64,000 bases of DNA, from positions 8,846-72,845 of the forward strand of contig JAYVIV010000213.1 in assembly GCA_043769985.1 (NCBI GenBank), written 5' to 3'. This DNA comes from Arcicella sp043769985 (GTDB lineage: Bacteria; Bacteroidota; Bacteroidia; Cytophagales; Spirosomataceae). This document shows, in pieces, positions 8,897-18,357 of this stretch (position 1 is the first letter of the stretch; every line of letters begins with the position of its first letter). A program made the translations under genes and the position numbers. Under the pieces are notes generated by a model, which made no database searches, was not told the DNA's origin, and saw only the letters and a list, made by a program, of their open reading frames with translations.

Positions 8897-9086
8897 TAGC
8901 TTTTTGGTTATGAATCACCTCTACATTAAATAGTTTTCATAGATGATTCGGTGTTGAATATTATTAAATTGTTGTGCCGTAGAAATGTATTTTTTATCAC
9001 TAAAAACTGATAAAAATAAAAGCACAAACAAACTTACAAAAAGTTTCCATATAATTCAACTTTTACTAAGAAATAAATTTTAAAAT

Positions 9087-9800
9087 CTACAAAACCCGAT
9101 ACAAAAGTTCCTGTTCTGACAGCAAATCATGAAAAGAAAATGACAAATATTGATGCTGTTTTACTACTTGAAAAATGCACTGCGTAATCAATTTTCCATC
9201 ACGATTCATACGCATATCGTTGTGGATGTCGCCTGTGCCTCCGTGTAGGTGGAAATCTATTACTTGCTCACGGGTAAAATTGGGATTTTGTTGTCTGAAA
9301 TCAGTAAACCAATGTTCTCTTTCGGTTCTAATTTCTTTTGGATAAAGCGTCGCCGATGACCAAATATGAGCTTCTTCGGGTTTTTTGGAAGTGTAACTAA
9401 GCGTTGAACCGTCCCATCTGAATTCACAGATTTTTAAAAATTCTTTATGATGAATTATTACTAACGTAAAGTTTTCAATATTCTCAAAAGAATAATTTCC
9501 TATAAAATTATCAACGGTATCAAACTTGAAAAAATCTAAAATTATTTGTCCTCTACTTTGTCGGTATGGTGGGTTATGAACGTGATTTTCTGAGGCTCCA
9601 TTTAGTAAACAAACCGTAAAATCATCGGAGGTTGCAATCCAAGTTCCACCCGCTTGGGCATCTTTTGGAAAGAAAACTTGCTTGCCGTTGATATTATATT
9701 TTTTAGGTGGAATTGCCTTTGGACGGGCAATAGCTTCGTCTCTATTATTCGTTAAAATATAGCCTGAATTAATCGTAGGAAGGTATGTAAGGACGCACAT
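9087..9800 (-). CDS. NRDE (TANGO2-like) family protein
   Basis: The 237-residue protein starts MCVLTYLP and has the defining NNRDEAIARP motif at about residues 18-27. It then shows GGTWIATSD and the GASENHVHNPPYRQSRG region. The Cys2-led N-terminus is typical of this Ntn-hydrolase-like superfamily. Family members, related to eukaryotic TANGO2, have no firmly assigned bacterial reaction. It is monocistronic, preceded by a short patch of TTATGAATTATGA direct repeats at about 9809-9833. Confidence 0.85.
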   Translation of the reverse strand: MCVLTYLPTINSGYILTNNRDEAIARPKAIPPKKYNINGKQVFFPKDAQAGGTWIATSDDFTVCLLNGASENHVHNPPYRQSRGQIILDFFKFDTVDNFIGNYSFENIENFTLVIIHHKEFLKICEFRWDGSTLSYTSKKPEEAHIWSSATLYPKEIRTEREHWFTDFRQQNPNFTREQVIDFHLHGGTGDIHNDMRMNRDGKLITQCIFQVVKQHQYLSFSFHDLLSEQELLYRVL

Positions 9801-9907
9801 CTTTTCAGTTATGAATTATGAGTTATGAATTATGATTAGATAGAATTATAATTTTAGGATTTAAAATAGTTTTTCTATCACACATATTTTCGTTCCCCCT
9901 CTGGGGG

Positions 9908-10402
9908 TTAGGGGGCTATTCTATAACGAATTGTCGAATGAGCAACGCCGAAGTTTTTTGGGATTTCAATTTCGGGGTAAACTTCGTTTAATCCAATTTT
10001 GATGATGGCTAAATGGTGAATGGTGTGTTCGATTAAATACGTTAATTCACGGAAAAAACTACTTGGAATATCCAATATTTCGTCTCCTCCAAATTTACTT
10101 TTTAAGATTAAATTCTGATCAAATTTTAAGGTTTGTAGTTGATGTTTGACGTTTTCCAATGTTTCAATCGTAAAATCTTTATCAATCTCAATCAAAAGAT
10201 TTCTTTCACGAGCATCATAATCAACTACTCCATTTTCATAGCCTTTTAATGCACACAAATAAAACTCAGTAATATGTCTGACGTGCTGCCCAACTGTACT
10301 GTAATGTAAGGGTTGAAGGGCATCTTTATAAACCACTGATTCTATATCATTCAGTAAATCAATGAGTTGGTCTATTATTTCTATGTTAGTTTGTTGAAGC
10401 AT
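9908..10402 (-). CDS. DinB-family four-helix protein
   Basis: The 164-residue product (start MLQQTNIEII; an upstream in-frame ATG would add 26 unlikely residues) is all helical. It has histidines placed as in the DinB/YfiT fold: STVGQHVRHITEF near residue 40 and YLIEHTIHHLAIIKIGL near 135. These could bind a divalent metal. Members act as thiol-dependent transferases or are unknown. It lies 92 bp after YceI on the same strand. Confidence 0.8.
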   Translation of the reverse strand: MLQQTNIEIIDQLIDLLNDIESVVYKDALQPLHYSTVGQHVRHITEFYLCALKGYENGVVDYDARERNLLIEIDKDFTIETLENVKHQLQTLKFDQNLILKSKFGGDEILDIPSSFFRELTYLIEHTIHHLAIIKIGLNEVYPEIEIPKNFGVAHSTIRYRIAP

Positions 10403-10494
10403 TTTATTTCGATATTCGATTTTTGTTGTTCGATGTTCGGTATTCCAATTTTTAATGTTTTGTAACGGAGGTGAAGCCAATTTCCGAAAGCCTT

Positions 10495-11028
10495 TTATTC
10501 TCTCACCGCATTTATTGTAATCGTAAAAGTTACATTATCCCCCATCCCGAAAGTACCTCCACCAACTTTCCAATCACGACGGTCAATAACGGTACTTCCT
10601 TGAAAAGTGGCTTTATCACCCTCCTGTTTGAAGATAAAAGGAATCTTTACATTCTTAGTAGTTTCCTTCATTGTCAAGTCAAAATAACCCACGTAATTAT
10701 TCCCCTCCTTTTCAATTTTGGTGGTTTTCATTTTCAATTTTGGATATTTAGCCACGTTGAAAAAATCTTCTTTTTCTCGTATGTGTCTGTTTCTGAGGTT
10801 ATTACCCGTATCAACAGTACTGGCATCAACCGTTCCAGTCAAACTTGAATTAGCCAAATCATTCTGGTCAAATTTCAATATCCCTGAAAAGCCTTTAAAA
10901 TTCCCGTTCACAGTTGTTCCCAACATCTTCATTTTGAAATTAACACCTGCTGTTATGGGCTTCCAGTTTTGAGAAAGAGCTGAATTTGTTAGATATACGC
11001 AAAAGATAAAAATTAAGACTTTTTTCAT
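10495..11028 (-). CDS. YceI-family periplasmic lipid-binding protein
   Basis: A signal peptide (MKKVLIFIFCVYLTNSALSQ) precedes a YceI-type lipocalin-like barrel of about 155 residues. Recognisable elements are the FSGILKFDQNDLANSSLTG segment, the NRHIREKEDFFNVAKYPKL motif, and IDRRDWKVGG near the end. YceI proteins bind polyisoprenoid chains in the periplasm. It is the last gene of a three-gene - strand run with the beta-barrel and DM13 genes (gaps 29 and 45 bp). Confidence 0.92.
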   Translation of the reverse strand: MKKVLIFIFCVYLTNSALSQNWKPITAGVNFKMKMLGTTVNGNFKGFSGILKFDQNDLANSSLTGTVDASTVDTGNNLRNRHIREKEDFFNVAKYPKLKMKTTKIEKEGNNYVGYFDLTMKETTKNVKIPFIFKQEGDKATFQGSTVIDRRDWKVGGGTFGMGDNVTFTITINAVRE

Positions 11029-11057
11029 TCGTTTTATTGAGTTAATGAAGTATAATG

Positions 11058-11792
11058 TTAAAATTTATAAGAAACTGCAACCATTGGCATAAGGCTTTTA
11101 GACCGCCACGTATCGTTTAATCTACCGTTAATTTCAACTTTCTTTTCGGTTGTTAATTCAACGAATTGAAAACTTGCTCCCGCTCTTATTCCAATTTTGT
11201 TTGTCACCCAATAACGGGCATAAATCTCAGAATTTAAACTACCTATGTCTGAATCACTGATTAATAGAAAATTATAAGTCTCGGGATTGGAAGGAGAAGA
11301 AGTTGAACCATCTTGAAATTTACGTTTGTTTCTTCTTGATATTAAATCGCCCGTAACGGTTGTTCCCCACGTTTTTCCTATGGCATCAATATTAAAACCG
11401 ACTTCTAATTTATCAGAAATGGCATACTGCAAAATCACGCCAATGTTTACGGCAAATGTCTGAAATGACTTTACTCTAAACGTATCAATATTTGCAATGA
11501 TATCATCCGAAAACAAGGCAGAAAAACTTGCCGTCCCAGAAGTAAATCTGGCAGGTGCAGTTCTGAAATCTGTTTCTCCACCAAAATAAGGTGTTACACG
11601 AGCAACATAACCAATTTTAAAACGGTTGGATTTGCCAATGCCCCATAATTGCGTAAATGACAGGGCGGGTGAAAAACCAGTTTTGCCCGCACCGATAGCT
11701 AAATCAAAAGTTTTATAGGTTTTATCAAGCCCTTGGGCTGAAAGATTAAAAGTAAAAACACTTAAAAGTAAGTAAATAGCGACTTTTTTCAT
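11058..11792 (-). CDS. outer-membrane beta-barrel-like protein
   Basis: The 244-residue product has a signal peptide ending near AQG. It then shows alternating short amphipathic strands (RFKIGYVARVTPYFG, AVNIGVILQYAISDKLEVGF, IGIRAGASFQFVEL) and an aromatic C-terminus, MVAVSYKF, all signs of a small outer-membrane barrel. I do not recognise a named family. It sits between DM13 lipoprotein and YceI genes and is likely co-transcribed with them; a shared envelope role is inferred only from position. Confidence 0.65.
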   Translation of the reverse strand: MKKVAIYLLLSVFTFNLSAQGLDKTYKTFDLAIGAGKTGFSPALSFTQLWGIGKSNRFKIGYVARVTPYFGGETDFRTAPARFTSGTASFSALFSDDIIANIDTFRVKSFQTFAVNIGVILQYAISDKLEVGFNIDAIGKTWGTTVTGDLISRRNKRKFQDGSTSSPSNPETYNFLLISDSDIGSLNSEIYARYWVTNKIGIRAGASFQFVELTTEKKVEINGRLNDTWRSKSLMPMVAVSYKF

Positions 11793-11837
11793 TATTGAAA
11801 TTTGTTAATTTTGGAACAAGTATGGTTTAATTTTGAA

Positions 11838-12263
11838 TTATTCTAATTTTGCACTACCAAACAAAACAGTAAACTGCTGACACCAAATCAACACATATTT
11901 TTGTTTAGTCAAATCTGCACTGGCAGGTATATCAAGCACAAAAGTTCCTGTTTTAGACAATTTCATTACTGAAGTAAATCCTTTTGCTACTTTATCCTCC
12001 GCTAAATAAACGTACAAATCAGGACCAGCGTCTGTTTTGAAATTCTCAAAAGAAAGGTATTTTTTCTTGGCATCTGTTTTATCTGCCACTACTTTCACCG
12101 TGCCAGAAGTTGGATGAACACCATTTGCAAAAGTACCTAATAACTCTTGCGTGCCACCTACAACTGCGGGAGGAATTGTTTGAGTAATGGGAGTCAATTC
12201 TTCATTCTTTATACACGACCACGATAGTAAAGACATTGAGAAAACTACTAAGATTTTTTTCAT
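11838..12263 (-). CDS. DM13-domain lipoprotein
   Basis: A lipoprotein signal (MKKILVVFSMSLLSWSC, lipobox Cys at 17) is followed by a DM13 domain of about 100 residues. Its motifs are GTFANGVHPTSGTVKV, FENFKTDAGPDLYVYLA, and the conserved cysteine in YVLIWCQQFTVLFG. DM13 domains are proposed to take part in redox or electron transfer through that cysteine. As first gene of the DM13/barrel/YceI run it should be closest to the promoter. The protein is expected on the periplasmic or surface face of a membrane. Confidence 0.85.
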   Translation of the reverse strand: MKKILVVFSMSLLSWSCIKNEELTPITQTIPPAVVGGTQELLGTFANGVHPTSGTVKVVADKTDAKKKYLSFENFKTDAGPDLYVYLAEDKVAKGFTSVMKLSKTGTFVLDIPASADLTKQKYVLIWCQQFTVLFGSAKLE

Positions 12264-12588
12264 GATATTATTCGTTTATTTGCATGACAAAATTGAGAAA
12301 ATTATGTGTAATACTTTGTCGGATATATGACCTTTACGAGAAATTATGGTTGGAAGTTCAATTTACAACATTTCAATGAAACCTATATTTTACGGATTAC
12401 TAACTTTCAATGTTTCATTTCAACCATATATCACGAGTTTGAAATAATTTTAATTATTTAAACGTCATTTATTCAAATAAAATTGAATAAAAAGCCAAAA
12501 ATCACGTATTTTTGATAAATACTTACAAAAACACACTTATAAATACTTTTCCTAACGATTTACCGCCACAATTTATACCCACCGCCCT
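12264..12588. other. intergenic region between divergent genes
   Basis: These 325 bp separate the DM13 operon (-) from the sigma-54-type activator (+). They hold an imperfect inverted repeat around 12345-12430 (TATGGTTG against CAACCATATA, with AACATTTCAATGAAAC against TTTCAATGTTTCATTT inside). That could be an operator or part of a divergent control region. No ORF stands out. Confidence 0.4.
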
Positions 12589-13752
12589 ATGGCAAAATTA
12601 TTAATTATTGACGATGAAAAAGCAATTCGTGGAGCGTTGAGGGACATCCTCGAATACGAAGGCTATTCAATTGAAGAAGCCAGTGATGGCGAACAAGGAT
12701 TGGAATTAGTAACCAAGAATGACTATGATGTAGTGCTTTGCGATATTCGTATGCCCAAAATTGAGGGTTTGGATTTACTGCAAAAAGCTTCAGAAATGGG
12801 TAAGGGAGCTCAATTCATCATGATTTCCGCCTTTGGAAACGTAGAAACTGCCGTGGAAGCCACAAAACGTGGAGCCTTCGATTTTATCTCGAAACCACCA
12901 GATTTAAACCGTTTGCTAGTGACTGTCCGTAACGCTTTGGAGCGTGGAAAGATGATTGTCGAAACGAAAGTTTTGAAGAAAAGAGTCTATAAACTTAATG
13001 AAATCGTTGGAGAATCTGACGCAATCAAACGAGTGAAAGATACGTCTGACAGAGTTGGACCCACTGAAGCACGGGTACTTATCACAGGACCAAATGGTTC
13101 AGGTAAAGAGATGGTTGCCAAGCGTTTACACGAAAGAAGTGGACGTTCACACATGCCTTTGATTGAAGTAAACTGTGCCGCAATTCCATCTGAATTAATT
13201 GAATCTGAATTGTTTGGACATGAAAAAGGAGCGTTTACTTCTGCCATCAAACAAAGAATTGGGAAATTTGAACAAGCCGACGGTGGAACACTTTTCTTAG
13301 ATGAAATTGGGGATATGTCACTTTCAGCACAAGCAAAAGTTTTGAGAGCTTTGCAGGAAAGTAAAATCACGAGAGTAGGTGGCGATAAAGAAATCAAAAT
13401 CAACGTGCGTGTTTTTGCTGCTACCAATAAGAATTTACCTTTGGAAATTGCCGAAGGACGTTTCAGAGAAGATTTATTTCACCGTCTGAACGTAATTCCA
13501 ATTCACGTTCCAGCTTTGGCTCAACGTCCTGATGATGTGCCTTTATTGGTTGAAAAATTCTTGGGAGATGTGGCTGATGAATACGGTCAAGCATCAAAAG
13601 AAGTTGAAGCTGATGCCATGAAATATCTGCAAGCATTGCCGTGGACAGGTAATGTGCGTGAGCTTCGGAATGTGGTTGAGCGTTTGGTGATTATGTGTAA
13701 TGACGTGATTACGCTCGACGATGTGAAGTTATTTGCGATGCCTATGATTTAG
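12589..13752 (+). CDS. NtrC-type response regulator without DNA-binding domain
   Basis: The 387-residue protein has a receiver domain (about 1-120; phospho-acceptor in VVLCDIRMPKIEG near residue 53). A sigma-54 AAA+ domain (about 140-380) follows, with Walker A TGPNGSGKEMV, the GAFTSA loop that contacts sigma-54, Walker B GTLFLDEIGDMS, and the RFREDLFHRLNV segment. It stops right after the AAA+ lid (WTGNVRELRNVVERL...FAMPMI). The usual C-terminal Fis-type helix-turn-helix is missing. It may act from solution, like FlrC/CtcC-type activators, or with a DNA-binding partner. A terminator at 13772 follows. Confidence 0.92.
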   Translation: MAKLLIIDDEKAIRGALRDILEYEGYSIEEASDGEQGLELVTKNDYDVVLCDIRMPKIEGLDLLQKASEMGKGAQFIMISAFGNVETAVEATKRGAFDFISKPPDLNRLLVTVRNALERGKMIVETKVLKKRVYKLNEIVGESDAIKRVKDTSDRVGPTEARVLITGPNGSGKEMVAKRLHERSGRSHMPLIEVNCAAIPSELIESELFGHEKGAFTSAIKQRIGKFEQADGGTLFLDEIGDMSLSAQAKVLRALQESKITRVGGDKEIKINVRVFAATNKNLPLEIAEGRFREDLFHRLNVIPIHVPALAQRPDDVPLLVEKFLGDVADEYGQASKEVEADAMKYLQALPWTGNVRELRNVVERLVIMCNDVITLDDVKLFAMPMI

Positions 13753-13771
13753 TTACTCGTTATCGGTTATC

Positions 13772-13815
13772 AAAAATGCTGGTTCGGAAGTATAGTTCCA
13801 AATCAGCATTTTTTG
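13772..13815 (+). terminator. terminator after sigma-54 activator
   Basis: AAAAATGCTG pairs with CAGCATTTTTT across a loop of about 23 nt and ends in a T run. Confidence 0.75.
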
Positions 13816-13839
13816 TTTACTTGTTACTGATAACTAAAC

Positions 13840-14430
13840 CTACGAAGCCTTTTTTGTATCTTTTACTTTCTCTTTTTTCTTCTCTTTCACTGAACCTTCT
13901 TTCTCTGAACTTTCAGACTTAGTCTTTTCTTTAGGAATAATAGCCGTCTCAGGTTTTACTGATTTATCATTCGGAATATAAAAGCCCGTTGAGTTCACAA
14001 TTTTCCATTCGCCTTTAATTAACTCCATAATGCGAGTTTCTTTTGAGGACTCCTTTTTGTCTTTAATCTTTTTTTTTTGGTCAAAAGTTACCCAAATATA
14101 CGTTGGATTAACTTTTCTGAAATTATAATTTTCTCGTTTGAAAGTTGCTTTTACAGACTTTGAATTTCCCTTAAAATAATTAGTTACAAAAGGCATAATA
14201 CTATCCCATCCTTCCTTCTGAAATCCTTCTTCTTTTTCAATTTTTGCCCAATAAGTTTGTGGGGTTTGGCGATATGAATTCGACCATTTTTCTATATTTC
14301 GAGCATAGAAAAATTTTGCTTCATCGGCAATAACTTTTTTAATTTCGTCTTGTTCTTCAGGCGAAGTAATATTCTGAGCAAATGATTTTGTGATGAATAA
14401 AACAAATAGTAGGATTAAGTAAGGTTTCAT
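13840..14430 (-). CDS. exported NTF2-like protein with basic tail
   Basis: With the start placed at MKPYLILLFVLFITKSFAQ (signal peptide; a longer frame adds 17 non-signal residues) the product has 196 residues. Residues about 20-140 look like an NTF2/SnoaL-like cone fold: EEQDEIKKVIADEAKFFYARN at the start and the RIMELIKGEWKIVNSTGFY strand near the end. The last 35 residues are Lys/Glu/Ser repeats (KEKTKSESSEKEGS), unusual for the fold and probably disordered. Function is not assignable. It is convergent with the activator gene before it. Confidence 0.6.
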   Translation of the reverse strand: MKPYLILLFVLFITKSFAQNITSPEEQDEIKKVIADEAKFFYARNIEKWSNSYRQTPQTYWAKIEKEEGFQKEGWDSIMPFVTNYFKGNSKSVKATFKRENYNFRKVNPTYIWVTFDQKKKIKDKKESSKETRIMELIKGEWKIVNSTGFYIPNDKSVKPETAIIPKEKTKSESSEKEGSVKEKKKEKVKDTKKAS

Positions 14431-14608
14431 GAGCTTTCTGTTTAGATTATGGGTGTGAAGATAGGAGAAAAAATTTGACACTCAAAACACAAAAATACAT
14501 TCATATTGGCTGAAATTGCAAAAATAACCTTCCATTAAAAATATCAATTGTCAAAAATATTATCACACTTTTGTATCTTTATTGGATAAACATTAACCAA
14601 CAACAAAC

Positions 14609-16075
14609 ATGAGAAAACTCTTAATCATCCTACTAACATTAACCACCCTAACAGCCTTCTCTCAAAAAAAGAAGTCCATTGTAACAGTCCCACAAAACAC
14701 TGATAAACAGACCATTATCTCCAACATCGACAAACGTTTTGACGAATATGCTGGCATTTCAAAGCAAATCTGGAATTATGCAGAGTTGGGTTATATGGAA
14801 GAAAAATCTTCTATTTTATTACAAGAATTACTAAAAAAAGAAGGCTTTAACGTTCAGGCAGGTATTGCAGGAATCCCAACGGCTTTTTTGGCAACTTTTG
14901 GTGAAGGCAAACCAGCGATTGGGATTTTGGGAGAATATGACGCTCTTCCAGGATTAGCTCAAGAATCTGTACCAGAAATAAAACCAATTCCAAACCAAAA
15001 AGGCGGACATGGTTGTGGACATAATCTTTTCGGTACGGCATCAGTTGCGGCAGCTATTGAAGTGAAAAATTGGCTACAAAAATCGGGACAAAAAGGAACT
15101 ATTAAACTGTATGGTTGTCCTGCCGAAGAAGGTGGTTCGGGCAAAGTTTACATGGTTCGTGAAGGGCTTTTTAATGATGTAGATGTGGTTTTGCATTGGC
15201 ATCCAGGTTCTCAAAACTCAGCCGATGCGGGAACTTCTTTGGCAAATAAAAACGCCAAATTCCGTTTCAAAGGCATTGCGGCACACGCTGCGGCATCGCC
15301 AGAAAGAGGTCGTTCAGCTTTGGATGGCGTTGAATCAATGAATATGATGGTAAATATGATGCGTGAACACATTCCGCAAGATACTCGAATTCATTATGTA
15401 ATAACGAAGGGCGGAGATGCCCCAAATGTGGTTCCTGCCTACGCTGAAGTGTATTATTACGCTCGTCATAAAGACCGAGATATCGTGCAAAGCATTTGGA
15501 AAAGGATGGAAAATGCCGCTCAAGGAGCTGCTCTCGGAACGGGAACAAAAGTAGAATGGGAAGTTTTGGGAGGGGTTTTTAACCTTCTACCAAATGTTAC
15601 ATTAGCTGAAACGATGCACAATAATTTAGCGATGGTTGGTGGCGTAACTTATACGGAAGAAGAGAAAAATTTTGCTGAAAAAATCGCTGAAACTTTGGGT
15701 GAGCAAAAACAGCCTATCGAAAATGCCAGTAAGGTAAAAGATTTTAGAGATGCTTCTGAAAGTGCGACAAGTGGAGGTTCAACGGATGTAGGAGATGTCA
15801 GTTGGACGGTGCCGACTGTTGGTTTACAAACTGCCACATGGGTTTCTGGTTCTGCCGCCCATAGTTGGCAATCAACGGCGGCAAGTGGCATGACGATTGG
15901 GCAAAAAGGTATGATTGTTGCCGCTAAAACTTTGGCTTGTACGGCTTTGGATTTGTATAAAGATGCCGCACTTATCGAAAAAGCAAAAGCAGAATGGTTA
16001 CAGAAACGTGGGGGCAATTTTAAATATGAGGCACTTTTGGGCGATAGAAAACCTGCCTTGGATTATCGTAAATAG
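14609..16075 (+). CDS. secreted M20 amidohydrolase (AbgB-like)
   Basis: The 488-residue protein has a signal peptide (MRKLLIILLTLTTLTAFSQ) and an M20D-type metallopeptidase domain. Metal-binding features include the GGHGCGHNLFG histidines, CPAEEGGSGK with its paired glutamates, and HWHPGS. The lid-domain entrance is near AHAAASPERGRSALDG. The closest known group contains aminobenzoyl-glutamate hydrolase subunit B, so cleavage of an N-acyl amino acid or amidated amino acid in the periplasm is inferred. The substrate is not determinable. The 3' side carries a palindromic repeat shared with the convergent NIPSNAP gene. Confidence 0.85.
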   Translation: MRKLLIILLTLTTLTAFSQKKKSIVTVPQNTDKQTIISNIDKRFDEYAGISKQIWNYAELGYMEEKSSILLQELLKKEGFNVQAGIAGIPTAFLATFGEGKPAIGILGEYDALPGLAQESVPEIKPIPNQKGGHGCGHNLFGTASVAAAIEVKNWLQKSGQKGTIKLYGCPAEEGGSGKVYMVREGLFNDVDVVLHWHPGSQNSADAGTSLANKNAKFRFKGIAAHAAASPERGRSALDGVESMNMMVNMMREHIPQDTRIHYVITKGGDAPNVVPAYAEVYYYARHKDRDIVQSIWKRMENAAQGAALGTGTKVEWEVLGGVFNLLPNVTLAETMHNNLAMVGGVTYTEEEKNFAEKIAETLGEQKQPIENASKVKDFRDASESATSGGSTDVGDVSWTVPTVGLQTATWVSGSAAHSWQSTAASGMTIGQKGMIVAAKTLACTALDLYKDAALIEKAKAEWLQKRGGNFKYEALLGDRKPALDYRK

Positions 16076-16087
16076 TACTCCAATTAA

Positions 16088-16182
16088 TAGACCACGGATT
16101 TTACGGATTAGGCAGATTTACACAGATTTTTTTTGATACTTAATCTGTGTAAATCTATCCAATTCGTAAAATCCGTGGTCTA
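16088..16182. repeat. TAGACCACGGATT palindrome, copy 1
   Basis: TAGACCACGG at the left end is matched by CCGTGGTCTA at the right, with further pairing inside (AGATTTACACAGATT against AATCTGTGTAAATCT). It sits exactly between two convergent genes and could stop transcription from both sides. Relatives lie at 37736, 48791, 49941 and, more diverged, 62062. Confidence 0.85.
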
Positions 16183-16186
16183 TTTT

Positions 16187-16963
16187 TTATATCTGCGAAT
16201 ATTCAACGGGAGTCAGAAAGTGAGTTTCATTTTTTGTCATGGCGTGGTCATATTCTGGAAGGGCTTTAATTCTGTTCCATTCTGAATCCGCTCCGAAGGC
16301 TTTCCAATGTTCATCTCTTGATTTTCTGTTATCAAAAGTGGTCATATAAACCAAATTAGGCTGTTTTCCTCCCATAATCGTTTGAGCATAAAAAACTGGG
16401 TTGAACCCTAATCTTACGAAAATATTGATTTCACCCCCTTCATTAAACATATCAACTTTCTTGTTTCCTTTGGCTTCACTATGGCTTTCGTACAAACGAT
16501 ATTCATACACTCTTTCTGATTTTGGGGCAGTCGTTGTTGGTACTTTCAAGGTCGTCCAATCTTTAAAAGCAACCGATAATGAACTTTCAAATCGTTCATA
16601 AGCGGGTGTTGTGTGGTCGGCATCTAAATATGGTTTTGCCGCTTGTTGATAAACAGCATCAGCCGATAATTTAGCACCAATCTTACCGAATTCTTCCAAC
16701 GATTTATACGGAATCAAGACATATAATTTCAAACCATCTTTTTGGTCGGCTTCGTCAAAAACCCCAATTGAAGCAATTCCTGCACGATTATAGGCAGCAA
16801 TGGCGGCATTTTTAAAGTAGTCTTCCACAACGATTTTTTGAGCGGCAGTCTTGAAACTATACACTCTGGTTTCATAATATTGTGGTTTGCTTTTGGCAAA
16901 TGTGGTGAGGGTAAACATCGTTACCAATAAGAAAATACTTAGTTTTAAAATACGCTTTATCAT
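16187..16963 (-). CDS. secreted NIPSNAP-family protein
   Basis: The 258-residue protein has a signal peptide (MIKRILKLSIFLLVTMFTLT) and two ferredoxin-like NIPSNAP repeats. The first starts at YYETRVYSFKTAAQK (about residue 29) and the second at YEYRLYESHSEAKGNKK (about residue 150). Recognisable elements are NEGGEINIFVRLGFNPVFYA and LVYMTTFDNRKSRDEHWKAF. NIPSNAP proteins have no defined reaction in bacteria. Its stop codon lies just past a palindromic repeat that separates it from the amidohydrolase. Confidence 0.88.
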   Translation of the reverse strand: MIKRILKLSIFLLVTMFTLTTFAKSKPQYYETRVYSFKTAAQKIVVEDYFKNAAIAAYNRAGIASIGVFDEADQKDGLKLYVLIPYKSLEEFGKIGAKLSADAVYQQAAKPYLDADHTTPAYERFESSLSVAFKDWTTLKVPTTTAPKSERVYEYRLYESHSEAKGNKKVDMFNEGGEINIFVRLGFNPVFYAQTIMGGKQPNLVYMTTFDNRKSRDEHWKAFGADSEWNRIKALPEYDHAMTKNETHFLTPVEYSQI

Positions 16964-17019
16964 GATTTTTTGTTTGATTAATGATAATATTTATACTTAT
17001 CTCCGCTTCTACAAACAGC

Positions 17020-17053
17020 AAAAGAGGCATGATTGCTAAAGACCATGCCCCTT
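17020..17053 (-). terminator. terminator after aldo/keto reductase gene
   Basis: On the - strand AAGGGGCATG pairs with CATGCCTCTTT and runs into T-rich sequence. It lies 27 bp beyond the stop codon. Confidence 0.75.
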
Positions 17054-17079
17054 CCGTTTTACTCTTTTGATGATTATTG

Positions 17080-18069
17080 CTACAAATTCACAAATTTCAT
17101 TCCCATTTCTCCATAACGTTCGCCCGAAGCAATACCTTTTGGAGAAATTTTTTCGATAATTGCCAAATCTTCCGCCGTGAGTTTTACGTCAGAAGCTGCC
17201 GCATTTTCCTCCAAATATTTCACTCTTTTTGTCCCTGGAATTGGGAACATATCACTCCCTTGTGCCAATACCCAAGCCAAAGCCAATTGCGAAGGGGTAC
17301 AATTTTTCTCGTTCGCTAATTCTTTAATTTTCTCGACCAAATCTAAATTTTTCTGAAAATTATCGCCCTGAAAACGGGGTGAAGTTCTACGGAAATCGTT
17401 GGGTGCTAAATCGTCCATTGATTTATACTCACCCGAAAGAAAACCTCTACTCAATGGACTGTAAGGCACAAAACCAATGCCTAATTCACGACAAGTTGGA
17501 ATTATTTCCTCCTCCACATCCCGTGACCATAAAGAATATTCCGTCTGCAAAGCGGAGATTGGATGTTCTGCATTTGCTCGTCTGAGGGTTTGGGCAGATG
17601 CTTCTGAAAGCCCTAAATAACGTATTTTGCCTTGTTTTATTAAATCTGCCATCGCTCCCACGGTTTCTTCGATGGGCGTATTTGGGTCGATTCGGTGGAG
17701 ATAATAAAGGTCGATGGTGTCAATACCCAAGCGTTTCAAACTATCTTCACACGATTTTTGGCAATATTCGGGTCTGCCACTAAATCCTCTTTTACTGGGG
17801 TCATTTAAGTCACGAACGATACCAAATTTTGTGGCTAAAACGACTTCATTTCGTCTATCTTTCAATACTTTACTCAACAGAATTTCGTTGGTATGAGGTC
17901 CATAAACATCGGAAGTATCCCAGAAATTAACGCCCATTTCTAAGGCACGATGGAGCGTTCTGATTGATTCAGATTCGTCGGCTTCGCCATAAAATTCTGA
18001 CATTCCCATGCAGCCTAAGCCAATTTGTGAAGCGATTAATCCTTGTGAACCGAGGGGTGAATTTTTCAT
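17080..18069 (-). CDS. aldo/keto reductase
   Basis: This 329-residue cytoplasmic NADPH-dependent oxidoreductase has the aldo/keto reductase barrel. The catalytic tetrad residues are visible as D53 and Y58 in FWDTSDVYGPHT, the lysine in VVLATKFG, and the histidine in YYLHRIDP. The C-terminal NADP-binding part includes FPIPGTKRVKYLEENAAA. It is of the YajO/IolS-like subfamily by overall pattern. The substrate cannot be read from sequence. It appears to be transcribed alone. Confidence 0.93.
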   Translation of the reverse strand: MKNSPLGSQGLIASQIGLGCMGMSEFYGEADESESIRTLHRALEMGVNFWDTSDVYGPHTNEILLSKVLKDRRNEVVLATKFGIVRDLNDPSKRGFSGRPEYCQKSCEDSLKRLGIDTIDLYYLHRIDPNTPIEETVGAMADLIKQGKIRYLGLSEASAQTLRRANAEHPISALQTEYSLWSRDVEEEIIPTCRELGIGFVPYSPLSRGFLSGEYKSMDDLAPNDFRRTSPRFQGDNFQKNLDLVEKIKELANEKNCTPSQLALAWVLAQGSDMFPIPGTKRVKYLEENAAASDVKLTAEDLAIIEKISPKGIASGERYGEMGMKFVNL

Positions 18070-18357
18070 TGGTTTGTTGGTTTTTGAGTGAATGATAAAT
18101 TGATTTTGTGATCAAACTTTTCTAATCATATCAGATTAACTCCAATTTTAAGGTCTTTTTCTTTTTGTCTTGATACAAAAAGAAACAAAAAAATCAAGAA
18201 ATTCCGAAACTCGCTACGCTCAAACAGCGGAATTTCGGTTGGACTCCGAATTAGTCCGAATTTTCAAAAAATGATATTCTATTATTTACTAATTGACTGT
18301 AATTATTATTCAGATAAGACGATTCTGTCGTAATTTTCGTTCCAAGAAATCACTCAT
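18070..18357. other. intergenic region with repeat-like text
   Basis: About 290 bp without a gene. It holds TTTTTGTCTTGATACAAAAA and AAGAAATTCCGAAACTCGC, which can pair with GCGGAATTTCGG nearby; the phrase resembles dispersed intergenic repeats of Cytophagales genomes. No promoter or ORF is evident. Confidence 0.35.
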
